Below, piece after piece: positions 24,125 through 34,034 of a DNA stretch of 64,000 nucleotides. A program made the translations under genes and the position numbers. The notes beneath the pieces are model-generated. The model made no database searches. It was not told the origin of the DNA and worked only from the letters and a program-made list of their open reading frames with translations. The stretch's first letter is position 1. Every line of letters begins with the position of its first letter. The stretch is from NCBI GenBank assembly GCA_964034945.1, contig OZ035960.1, positions 28,011,487 to 28,075,486 on the forward strand, read 5' to 3'. Source of the DNA: Chrysopilus asiliformis. Its lineage: Eukaryota > Arthropoda > Insecta > Diptera > Rhagionidae.

Positions 24125-24227
24125 TTGTTTACGTAAACAATAATTGCTTACGTAAACAATAATTGCTTACGTAAACAATAATTGCTTACGTAAACAATAA
24201 TTTTTTACGTAAACAATAATTGTTTAC
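24125..24227. repeat. 19-bp tandem repeat of forkhead-type motif
   Basis: Five units, each starting ACGTAAACAATAATT, at 24131, 24150, 24169, 24188 and 24207 (exact 19-bp period). Every unit contains GTAAACAA; TTGTTTAC caps both ends (24125 and 24220). The first junction is the 16-bp palindrome TTGTTTACGTAAACAA. GTAAACA/TGTTTAC is the core bound by forkhead (FOXO/FoxA) proteins; function here is unknown. Confidence 0.85.
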
Positions 24228-26116
24228 TATTTTTTTAAGGAAAAATGTAAAAATCTGTTATTTACTGCCCCATAAAAACAACTTTTTTTGTGGAATATTT
24301 CACAAAAAAATGACACGAAAAAAATTAAGGCAAAAATTACTAAATAACGAAAACGCGAAATATGTATGTATTTTTTTTAAGTTTTCGTTACATTTTTAGT
24401 TAAATTTTTAATTTAAAAAAAACGGAATTAAATTTTTCTACCGTTAAAACGTGATTTTAATGGAAAAGCCGGATAATGTTATTTTGTTACAATACGGTAA
24501 CGTTTCTTATCCCTAAAACAAACAAAGGAAAAATCAAAGATAATAAAGTTCTCTACATTTTTACCTTTTACAGTTAATCCATAGCTTTTGCCTTTATCGA
24601 AATCTTCCATCGAACTTTTCAATTTTCATCAGATAAAAAATTTAATTGAAAAAAACGTTTTCCGTAAAAAAAAGTGTTGTCCCACGAGTTTGAGAAAGCG
24701 AAAATTTTTATTTTCTAACATCATTAAGTACCAGAAAAAAATTTCTTGAGCACATTTTTCACACAGAGGACCACTACTTTTCAAATTCTCAATTCTGTCC
24801 TTATTGGACTACAGTATTTATATGTACATAAACAACACAATTCTGTTCATCATGAAGAAAGTACACTTATACGGTAATAAAACATACCATATTTGTGATT
24901 TAATTCAATCAATCATGCTGAAAGCATTTGCAAGTCCATAAAACGAAAAACGATAAGGTCATGTTCACATATTTCACATACGAATTGCATAAGTTGTAGG
25001 CTTAATTATATTTGATTAATTAATACTAATTTCCATTCATCAGTAAAAAAAAAATGCGAACTTTTCGCTAGTCAAATGAACAAACACGACTACATTAACG
25101 TCGCCTATATCAAACTTTTAGATGAATACCGCCTCCATTTATGTTTTACGTTGCCATACATGCTACACTAATTTACACCTGACTACAGATTGTGTCAACT
25201 TATAAAGAATTCCAAGAACGAAAGGATAAGAATTATATATTGCTCTTAGAATTCCATATATAACACTTAACGCCCGATAAAAGTTCTTCTTTTATCCTGC
25301 AAAAAGTCCATTCAATTCGATATAAATACCAACTCGAAACGAATTTCAAATGCGAAACACTCGCCATAGGCCTATTGGGAAATGTGGCTATGGTGGTCAA
25401 AGGGTAGAAGGAATATCGATCGGGTAAAATTGCTGTGAATCCCAGCTATTATTAAGTAATCCACTTATCGAGCCTTTGCATCAGGGTGTGAAGCCCAATT
25501 CGTAAATTTTTCATATGCACGCATACTTGAATATGGGAAAAAGTCAATCCTCACGTATGTTGCCATGCTAGGTGGAAGTAGTCAGGAATATGTGGATCGC
25601 ATGTACAGGATCAGGACAATAGCAAGGGTCATCGCTACCTCCATTACCCCGCAATCTATTCTGTGCCCTGAACACAAAACGCCGGCCGTAAGTCAAGTGG
25701 TTTTTCCTGCTAATATGTTATCGTCGTCACACCATCGCTTCATTCCTCAAGGGGCCGCGCCGGCGAACCAGCGATTGCGTGTATCCTGGAACGGAGCCCA
25801 TCAAACAAAACCACCGCGGTCGGGGTTGTATTTTGAATGAAGAACAGGACGAAACTAAACAGAATCGTCCTCGCTGAAATTAGTGGTTGGTCGCAAGGGA
25901 AACTTCTGCTGCCCATCAAACCCAATTACACTTGGTGGCAACCGCGACTAATTGGACAGGTTCGGTGTGCAATTGAAGGCTTCTCGAGGATCTCAAAAAT
26001 AAGCAAGAAAAACAACATAAAATTAAATATATTCGACTTTGAATGGCAGAATGAAAAAAAAAATTATTACATGATGAGTCTCCTGAGCTTTATAAAGTTT
26101 AAAAATGAAATGAAAT
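24228..26116. other. intergenic DNA, no gene seen
   Basis: A less AT-rich patch at about 25560-25960 carries ORFs on both strands (25565-25840 +, 25740-25925 -); none shows a recognisable domain. The rest is featureless. Confidence 0.4.
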
Positions 26117-26200
26117 ACAGTGGACGTCCAATATAACGACCTATATAATATTCAAGCCGTACTTTAAGTCGAAGATTCTTTATATCGAAATACGAATTTT
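26117..26200. repeat. pogo/Tigger-like terminal sequence
   Basis: TA followed by CAGTGGACGTCCAATATAAC, then ACTTTAAGTCGAAG-type text. This pattern resembles pogo-type Tc1/mariner ends (CAGT.GA..CTCG). No partner end found, so probably a truncated copy. Confidence 0.4.
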
Positions 26201-26263
26201 TATTATTTAGTGGCGCTAAATTTAAAAATTGAAAATTGCCAGCCGGAAACGCTATTAATTTAG

Positions 26264-26427
26264 GGTGACCATGATTATTTTGGGTCAATCCGGGACAGGA
26301 TACGGCGCACTAACTTAAAATCAAAAGCCAAGTTAGTGATCGTTATTTCCAGCATTTGATAAATTATAGTCCGGCTAAATCGAAAAATCCGGGACAACAG
26401 TTTAGTTTCCAGGACGTGTGGCGACCC
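26264..26427. mobile_element. 164-bp hAT-type MITE
   Basis: Exact 8-bp target duplication TAATTTAG (26256-26263 and 26428-26435). Short inverted ends GGTGACCA / GGTCGCCA. A subterminal AATCCGGGACA repeat occurs near both ends. The GTGACCA end matches the hAT element at 12838. Confidence 0.8.
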
Positions 26428-26502
26428 TAATTTAGCACCTAGTTGAAAAATTGCTATTAAAAAAGTGTATTGTATAATCTCCGTGTAATTCTATAGATAA
26501 TG

Positions 26503-26790
26503 AGCCGACTGAATAAAAATCAAGTCATTGCTTTTTTTAAAAAAAATTTAAAAAATAGCTTTAATTTAGAAAACATCCACTAGAAAGAAAAAAATATTTT
26601 TTGGTACTGTGTATCAGAAATAAAGCGGCATAAATATTTTATTTTATTTCTCACGCTTTATCTCGCTTTTATTTCTAATACAGAGCACCGAAAAAAATAT
26701 TTCTTTCTTTTTAGAGCATTTTTTTTCTAAATAAAACCTTTTTTAAATTTTTTTTTCGATTTTTTTTTTTATTTGATCTTTTTTAGTCAT
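26503..26790. repeat. long imperfect hairpin (foldback)
   Basis: Arms of about 85 bases (about 26547-26635 and 26650-26746) pair imperfectly; blocks include TAGAAAGAAAAAAATATTTT and GTATCAGAAATAAAGCG. Outer GACTGAATAAAAATCAAGT / GACTAAAAAAGATCAAA suggest a degraded MITE. If transcribed it would fold on itself. Confidence 0.6.
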
Positions 26791-26877
26791 TTGGTGTTTG
26801 ATTGGTATTACTTGAAATCCACAATGACGTCTGTCTTTCGCCACGCTTATAGTTTTTAGTCTTCGAATGCCTTTGAG

Positions 26878-27178
26878 ATATCCTTACAGAGTTCTTAATG
26901 TCAGAATCGTATTCAGCAACCTCGAAACCCCAAGATAAGATTATTTTGAAGGAAAAAGATAATCACGTTATCCCTACAGAACTTTGCGTTAGCCTTACAG
27001 ACTTTCCAAGAAGAGATTTTTTCCCGGAAAATTTGAGAAACAGGATAATCGCGTCATCCTCACAGTACCTTCCGTTATCCGTACAGATTTTTTAACGCTG
27101 AGATTTTTTTCCCCGAAACTTTGAGGAAAAGGATAATCTCTTTATCCTTACAGGACCTACTCTTATCCTTACAAGGAC
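26878..27178. repeat. 86-88-bp tandem repeat, about 3 units
   Basis: GATAATC-starting units at 26958, 27044 and 27132, with a diverged unit upstream. Shared blocks: TTATCC.TACAG twice per unit and AGAGATTTTTTCCC. Confidence 0.7.
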
Positions 27179-27184
27179 CAAGTA

Positions 27185-27420
27185 GAGAATATATTGTATT
27201 GTCATCGGACTCGCGTGTGTGTGCAAAATTTCAAGTCAATCGGATGAGTAGAAGTGGGTGAAAACTAGATTCCAAGATTTGACCCTCACAGACAAAAAGA
27301 GATACGTTTTTAACCGTTAAAGCAAAAAATGTAGAAAATTTTATTTCCTATAAATTTGGTTATACGAATTTTTTCATAAAAGCATATTGTTTTCGAGAGA
27401 TTTTCAAAAAGAACTGACAT
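27185..27420. repeat. R3 copy joined to R2 fragment
   Basis: R3 blocks: CAAAATTTCAAGTCAATCGG, TGAGTAGAAGTGGG, TTTGACCCTCACAGAC; then R2-like ACCGTTAAAGCAAAAAATGT and TTTTCATAAAAGC at 27315-27400. Confidence 0.55.
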
Positions 27421-29009
27421 ACAGACAGATAAGAAGGCAAGCTTTTAAAAATTCGAGTGGAACAGGATTTACAGGAGAGATTTTTTTGTGATCCCGGCAT
27501 TTTATCACCAAAATTTTGTGGCATTGTTATACGTTTTGCTATTTTGATGTTGAGACACATAGCCGAAACTGGCATTTAACTCACGATTTTATAAAGAAAA
27601 AAAATGAAAAACACTTTGTGCAGTGCATGGCGTGTACAGAAGCCTTTAAACAGATTTTGTATTTCATTCACTAAAATATCTGAGTTACTCCTTGGGTTTT
27701 GGTTTCTAGAGTGGCATTAACTAAACTTTTGGGAAATTTTTTGTCTAAATTTCCAAAAAATCTTTTCACATTTATTTTATTTTATTTTTTACAAATTGTT
27801 TATAACAATCTAAAATTTAATTGTGCCATCAATTTATTCTATTATTTTGAAGAAATATGAACAAAAAAAAACTAATGATAAAAATCAACATCAAAATATG
27901 AAAATTGAGGATATTTTATTTGTTTTGAGTTTCTGTAAGTAGCAAAGAGGCTTTCATCCGCACAGAAAACATTTTTTTTCCTGAATTGCTTTATAATGTA
28001 TGTATGTAGATACGCCGTCATGTATCTGGCGCTTGTATAGAAAATAATATCAAGTTTGGTAAAAAGTGGAGAGTCACTTATCTATCAAATGCCCACTTTT
28101 ATTCAAACTCTCCACTTCAATTTGACTTTGCCCTAAACTGACATTTTACTGTCATCCTCGCACCCACTCAAAGGAATTCTAGTCTCTTCCAGATAGAAAA
28201 CGCGACTCATTTTAATTTTCAAAATGAACGCAATTTCCTCATTCCATTGGAACGTTTGTCCAGTGGATGACGAGTAGATTGCGCTTAAGTAGGGGTTAAG
28301 TAAGTAACCACCTTTCTGGGCCCTACTGACAAATTTCCCATCTATCGAAATTAACCTCCCCAAACAGTAACCCAACAAAATCCATGATGCCGCCAACTGA
28401 GGGCAAGATTTTTGAGGTGCTTTTGGGGGGCATTTCCCTCTTCGTTATGGCATTTATACGATCCTCGGATAATGTTATTTGGCCATAAACATGTCAAGAT
28501 GAGTTTATGCCACAAGGAATTGTTGAGGAAAATTGATTTACCTGAAGCTCTGCCAGGGTCCTGGAATTTTCTAAGCAAATACATTTTACGTGGTAATGCT
28601 TCTATTCCACTTTTAAAAGTCTTTCTTCCGTACAAAAATATACTGTTTAGAAAATAAGCCTAAATTGTGTAGGTACAAAAAAAAAACTCAATTTAAATAT
28701 CATGTTTTATATTCTTGTAGCTACAAGTATCTATACATTATTTCGTTTTAAAAATTTATAATAAGTACCTTTTTAACCTGTATACAAAATTATAGAACGG
28801 TAAAATCATGTTTATTAATAAACAAATAACAAAATAATGAATATTAAAGCTTGTTGAATCATTAAATTATTTTATTAAAGCTGTTTCTCATATAATTATC
28901 AATTCAGATTTTTATACAAATTTGATTTTTATAAACTACAACTATTTTTATTCTGGAGGTATAGGCATTTTCGTCGATTTTTAAAAGCCTTTATTTAGCT
29001 TGCCTTCGT
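27421..29009. other. no assigned gene; two overlapping minus ORFs
   Basis: At 28133-28635 two minus-strand ORFs (87 and 94 codons, different frames, overlapping by about 45 bases) occupy a less AT-rich patch. They could be one frameshifted gene or transposon relic, but I recognise no domain. The rest is featureless. Confidence 0.35.
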
Positions 29010-29180
29010 ATTTGTCTGTATGTCGGTTTTTTGAAAATCTCTCGGAAACAATATACTTTTATGAAAAATTTTGTATAACCAAATTTATAGGAAATAAAAT
29101 TTTCTACATTTTTTGCTTTAATGGTTTATACGTATCTCTTACGGTTCTCAACATATTTCAAAAAAATTAAGTTTAAAAAC
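29010..29180. repeat. R2 fragment (reverse)
   Basis: CTTTTATGAAAAATTTTGTA, ATAGGAAATAAAATTTTCTA, TTAATGGTTTATACGTATC and TTACGGTTCTCAACATATTT match R2 in reverse. Confidence 0.55.
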
Positions 29181-29244
29181 TTTAATTAGCTACCAATAAT
29201 AATTTGAACTTTCTTTCTTTGTCTTTAATTAATAATATAAACTA

Positions 29245-29575
29245 ACTAGCTTGCATACCCGTCGTTGCTGGGTTAAGTTTTTTAAATTTTTTTTATGGTC
29301 TATGTTGGAGCTAAACTTCAGGCCAATCGGTTCAGTAGTTTCCCCGCGAAAGAGTAACATAGAGGGAAAACTAAGTTTCTAAATCTCTTTACCCCCTCCC
29401 CTTACTCCCCCCACCCCTCGCGCTAGTTTTCCGTATGCCTATATTGGAACCAGAATTACCACAGACACTCATGCCAAATTTCAAGTCAATCGGCTCAGCC
29501 ATTTTTGCGTGAAAGAGGAACAGACAGACAGACAGACAGACACCAACTCATTTTTATATAGTAGTATGATTAATA
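29245..29575. repeat. dispersed repeat R4 copy 1
   Basis: Starts CTAGCTTGCATACCCGTCGT; then CTAAACTTCAGGCCAATCGG, AGTTTCCCCGCGAAAGAG, CCAAATTTCAAGTCAATCGG, GCGTGAAAGAGGAACAG, (GACA)n, and ends CAACTCATTTTTATATAGTA. Second copy at 36000. Confidence 0.7.
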
Positions 29576-29594
29576 AATCTTGCTTTTATTTAAA

Positions 29595-29671
29595 CCCCAT
29601 CCAGATTAACCGGATGTTCGGACTAGCGGGGTCCGGATTGACAGGATGTCCGGATTAGCGAGATTCTACTG
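29595..29671. repeat. pogo-like terminal fragment
   Basis: Repeated GTCCGGATT(G/A) blocks ending CGAGATTCTACTG; in inverse this reads CAGTAGAATCTCGCTAATCC, the typical start of pogo/Tigger-type ends. Other end not found. Confidence 0.45.
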
Positions 29672-29679
29672 TCATAAAA

Positions 29680-31574
29680 TGTTTTGTTAAAGATTATTTT
29701 ATAAAAAACCTTTGAGAAAATTTATTTCCGTTAATTTCGAGTATCGCGTTAAGGGAGATCATTTACCAACTCATCAAATTATCTTTGAATTTCGCACTTT
29801 CAGTGGCAGCCGATGTGATGACACGTAGATTTTTCTCATGAACTTTGGAATTTTACAAACCATCCCCCCTCCCGATCGATATCCCCCACTTCACGCCCTT
29901 GGTGGTCAGTGAAATAAGAGGCACAATTCAGCTAGTTGGGTAAATTTCGTTTCAAAAGTGAGTAAAAGACCACTATTTAGTAAATAACCGGATTGTCATG
30001 TTCAATAGCTTGAAAAGGGTTAAACGTCATCAATGAATGAATGAATGAATAAGGAAATGTCGCCCTTTTTACCACAGTAAAGCACTCTCAAAGGGTATTT
30101 CGTTTGAACGAAAATTCCAGTATACTTTAGGCATTTTCTACATCGTGCAAATACAAAGGCACAAAGGTCAATGCTTAATTTTCTGGAACAATCAATGGAA
30201 ATTGGTTTATCTCTATCCAAACAAAAAAAAAGGAAAAAAAAAACATTGTAGAAAAATGGATTTTCCCACCTCGACAATTTTCTAAGCACAAAATCGTTTC
30301 ATTATTTAAAGGTTTTTGTATGCCAATGAAAGTGGTTTCCGGGTTTAGGGGAAAAAAATAAAACCATTTTCCGCATTTCAAAATGAAATTCAGTGGAAAT
30401 CTTCAATTGGCGCTTCCATTTTCTGGGTGCGGTTTTTATGGAACGTTTTTTCAGTTCAATAAAATTACTTTCTAGCTTTCGTAATTTACTTTGGAGCAAT
30501 TTCACTTTGTTTCAAGTCAATTTTCATTTTCTTATAGATCAAAGGTTAAGTACTTCATTTTACTAACACCATTCTGGTTACCTGATACCGAACAGTCGTT
30601 AAGATATCGACTAGTATTAAATTTATAGGTATAGAAATATTAAGTAAAATATAATTGCTCTTTGCGTAATGTTAGCGTATTAGTCGATTGTAATGAAAGT
30701 TATTTGATTTTATCACTTCACAAAGGAGAAATAAATGTGAAATGATTTCCCATGATAGAAAGTCATAAGTTTTCAGCTTGACAAAGTCCCCCTTTTTAGA
30801 TTTGGGTACCTACCTTTGGTTTATTGGCATTATAAGCTGTATTGCTTTTGCTTTTGTGTTCCTCTATTTAATTATACGTAATCAATTAGGTAATCAGTGA
30901 AAGTCCTTTAATGTCCTTAAAACGCCTAATGCTCCACTTCATCGATTATTTAATGAAGTTCTAGAAGCCTACCAGACACTACGCCAAAAGGTAAACGTGA
31001 TACCACCAAAAAATAAGTATCATTGCTCTCAGGTGCTATTTTGCCACCCATCCTATGGTAGTGTGTTGTGTTATTACGAAGGTACAAAGATTCCCCAAAG
31101 TTCTTACAAAGTTTGGGGTGAAATCGTAAACTTAGATACCGCGCACATCAAATTGATGGATCGCGTGACAGGACACTAATGGAATTCCAGATATTTCTCC
31201 CTTGAGTACCTGTTGTTGTTGTTATTATTATTATTTCACGCTACAGATCAGTGGAAAACATTTTCTTTGTTTCACATTAAGAAAATTTCCAAAGAAATTT
31301 TTATTTTTAGATTTACGATCCAACTAATATCAAAATATTGAGTTATGTAATCTGCAGAAATATGTACATATTTGTAAGTTTGTTGTTGCAAAAAAAGCAC
31401 AAAGTAGTTGACCTAACGAGTTGAATATTGGCATGGCTTCGTATCCGAACATATTTGAAAGCTTATACCTGTCTAGCATAGATTGGGCAACATGAAAACG
31501 GCGTATTTGCCTATGGCCCCCACTAATTGAGGGGCCGCAACTAACTTTTGCTTTCATCTGCGTAGCTAGGAACG
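29680..31574. other. intergenic DNA, no gene seen
   Basis: Minus ORFs at 30020-30505 overlap one another in different frames and run through poly-A/T; not considered genes. Confidence 0.4.
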
Positions 31575-31617
31575 AAAGTGTTGTATTTATGACGGAGACC
31601 TACTCAAGAATAGGGAC
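31575..31617. repeat. R2 copy, left piece split by hAT insertion
   Basis: GTATTTATGACGGAGACCTA then CAAGAATAGGGAC; continues after the hAT element at 32576. Confidence 0.7.
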
Positions 31618-32575
31618 TAGGGCTTCTCATTTCCCGTAGAAATTGAAATCCCGGGATTCCGGGACAAAAATATTCAAAATCCCGGGATCCCGGGAAATCC
31701 CGGGATTCGCTAACAAGCAAGAATTTATACAATTAGATGGCAGAAAAATGTGTAAAATCAAAACAATACAAAAAAATGCGTTATTGATTTTCAATTATTA
31801 ATATTTTTAATTACAAAAACTTAAATACAAAATAATTCATTGAAACAAAACAAAAATAAACTTCATTTTAGAAACATAACAAAAGCTATAATTGCCAATC
31901 TGGCAATATTGAAAACCCGTATGGTGATATTCGTATCAAAATTCGAACAGTTGTATCAAAATTCCACTTTGAAGGCAAACTTTCCAATAAGATTTTTTAA
32001 AACTTATTCCAATCGGATTTTGATGTATGGGAGTTTTATGTAGAATCATATCCTAAATAACTTTTGTTCTTGAACTTTTTTGATAACATTTACCGTTTTT
32101 GAGATATTCGCAAAAAACGATTTCGTTCGTATGGGGGGTACCCCCCCTAATGGTTCATTTTTGCCCATTAACGAACTTAGCCTCGCATTTTACGAAAAAC
32201 GAATCTGCGCAAAATTTCAAGTCTCTAGCTCAATCCGTACGCCCGCAATCCGCGCCACAGACAGACAGACAGACGGACAGACGGACAGACGGACGGACGG
32301 ACGGACAGACGGACGGACATGGAAAATTCAATTTTTTTTATCATTCTAAACACACTGATGTAATTCATTTTTGTGTGTGATGACGGGATCTTGGCGTTAC
32401 AAACGGTAAAGCAAAGTTAATATACCCTTTGGTTTCACCATACGGGTATAAAAATGTTAATAAGGAATAGCGGGATTCCCGGGAAATTTAATTGAAATCC
32501 CGGGATAACGGGATGATATTTTACCCCCGGGATCCCGGGAAAACGGGATCCCGGGATCCCGTTTGAGAAGCCCTA
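31618..32575. mobile_element. non-autonomous hAT element, 958 bp
   Basis: 12-bp perfect inverted ends TAGGGCTTCTCA; exact 8-bp duplication ATAGGGAC (31610-31617, 32576-32583). Both subterminal regions are packed with CCCGGGAT/ATCCCGGG repeats. The interior carries an R1 copy (31975-32460) and no transposase. The insertion interrupts an R2 repeat, giving a three-level nest. Confidence 0.92.
31975..32460. repeat. R1 copy inside the hAT element
   Basis: CCAATCGGATTTTGATGTAT, GAACTTAGCCTCGCATTTTA, AAAATTTCAAGTCTCTAGCT, a GACAGACAGACGGACAG-type tract (32258-32320), TTCATTTTTGTGTGTGATGA and GGCGTTACAAACGGTA. Terminal palindrome lost. Confidence 0.75.
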
Positions 32576-32865
32576 ATAGGGACAGATAAAAAATTTCTGA
32601 TCAGTACGAAATCCGTTTCAGGGAAAATTATGAGGATGTCCGTGCATTTGTCCGTCAGTCTGCCTGTCCGATGTACATATCTCAAAAAACTTGCGAACGC
32701 GTTGAGATAGCGACTTGAAATTTTTTTTTTTTACTAAAATCGTAGTTTTTTATCAACTTTTGGGTAAGTAAAGTTAACTATAACGGGTGCCGCCCATACA
32801 TTTTTTTGAAAAACACACTTTTTTTTTAATATCTCGAAAATCTTGGAAAAATGCACACAACAAAA
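32576..32865. repeat. R2 copy, right piece
   Basis: CTGATCAGTACGAAATCCGT, GTCTGCCTGTCCGATGTACA, GATAGCGACTTGAAATTT, CAACTTTTGGGTAAG. Joins R1 at about 32870. Confidence 0.65.
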
Positions 32866-32869
32866 TATA

Positions 32870-33471
32870 GATTCATTTTGTTTTTATAAATTTTTCAATA
32901 CGATGCACCGTTTTCGAGAAATCGGCACAAAACTATCACATTTGTGTGGGGAGGAGGAAGGAATGGTCCGATTGAATTTTGATGTCGGGAAAAGGTATAT
33001 AAAATCATGTTATTGGAGAAGGGGAATCCGATTTGTATGGCGGATGGGCGGAAGGATTAGTCCGATTTTGCCCGTTAAATATCTTAGCCGTCCTATTTAT
33101 GAAAAACGCAACTGTGCAAAATTTCAAGTCTCTAGTTCAATCGTTTCGAAAGTTATGGTGTTCACGGACAGATAGACGTGTAAACGGGCAGACGGACAGA
33201 TAGACAACAAGACAGACAGACAGACAGACGGACAGACAGACGGACAGACGGACAGACGGACAGACGGACAGACGGACAGACGGACAGACAGACGGACAGA
33301 CAGACAGACGGACAAACAAACAGACAGACGGACGTACGCACATGCGGAAATCAAAATCTTTTGTCATCTCTAACACCATGTTGTAGTTCATTTTTGTGTC
33401 CGATTATTGATTTGATGCGTTACAAACGGTATACTAAATCTAATATACTTCTATATGATATATCATATATA
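32870..33471. repeat. R1 copy with long GTCY tract
   Basis: AATTTTTCAATACGATGCAC, GATTTTGCCCGTTAAATATC, AAAATTTCAAGTCTCTAGTT, then about 165 bases of GACAGACGGACAG-type repeat (33172-33340), GTGTCCGATTATTGATTTGA, GCGTTACAAACGGTATACTA and the palindrome CTATATGATATATCATATA. The Tc1-like element is inserted at the TA right after the palindrome. Confidence 0.8.
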
Positions 33472-34032
33472 CAGGGTGGGCCAGAATAGACGCGGGGGTT
33501 TGAATTCTTTATAAATTTTTCATTTTAGCGAAACCTATAATTTTTTTTTCAAATACATGTAGTTGATTGATGGGGAATATTTTTGGTCTAAACATGGAAA
33601 ATTATATCCCGCAAGTGGTGGCCATTTTCTGCTTCGCAAATCCGTGCTCTTTCCAAGACATTTTCCATAACCTTTCGTGTTATGGCCTCGATTTCACTGC
33701 GAATGTTGGTTTTCAATTGGCTGATGGTTGTTGGCTTGTTGACGTACACCTTTTCTTTCAAATATCCCCAAAGGAAACAATCTGGAGTCGTTAGATCAGG
33801 TGAACGCGGAGGCCAATTGAAATCGCTTCTTTTCGAAATAATGCGTCCGCCAAACATGTCCCGTAAAAGAGCCATTGAGCCCACCGCCCACCGGTTCGTT
33901 GATCTATTGTGTACAGGTCCATTTTAAATTGCCCAAGTCTTCTTAACAAAATGCTGAAACAAAATTAAAAAAATAAAAATAAAAAAAAAGTTATAAAACT
34001 TCAAACCCCTGCGTCTATTCTGGCCCACCCTG
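33472..34032 (-). mobile_element. Tc1/mariner-like deletion derivative, 561 bp
   Basis: Inverted ends start CAGGGTGGGCCAGAATAGAC and match for about 41 bp with three differences; TA on both sides (33470-33471, 34033-34034). Holds the 3' part of a DDE transposase on the minus strand. Confidence 0.92.
33588..33930 (-). pseudogene. Tc1/mariner-like transposase C-terminal fragment
   Basis: About 98-114 codons. Contains FNWPPRSPDLTTPDCFLWGY, matching the 'WPPRSPDLTP.D.FLWGY' block that carries the third catalytic Asp in an insect Tc1/mariner-related family, then VYVNKPTTISQLKTNIRSEI. The frame stays open past the ATG at 33884. First two catalytic residues and DNA-binding domain absent. A relative lies at 40046. 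Confidence 0.88.
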
Positions 34033-34034
34033 TA

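Noticed and set aside
24125..24227. CRISPR-like direct repeats
   Set aside because: Perfect 19-bp head-to-tail repeat without spacers, in a eukaryotic context.
25565..25925. Moderately GC-rich ORFs on both strands
   Set aside because: Mutually antisense, no motif, no splice partners identified.
28133..28635. Two overlapping minus ORFs of 87 and 94 codons
   Set aside because: Composition is less AT-rich and could be a frameshifted relic, but no domain is recognisable, so no gene is called.
33124..33391. Cys/Ser/Val-rich or Arg/Thr-rich ORFs (SVCLSVCLSV type)
   Set aside because: They are translations of the GACAGACGG microsatellite in R1; the same happens at 32080-32380 and 50439-50909.
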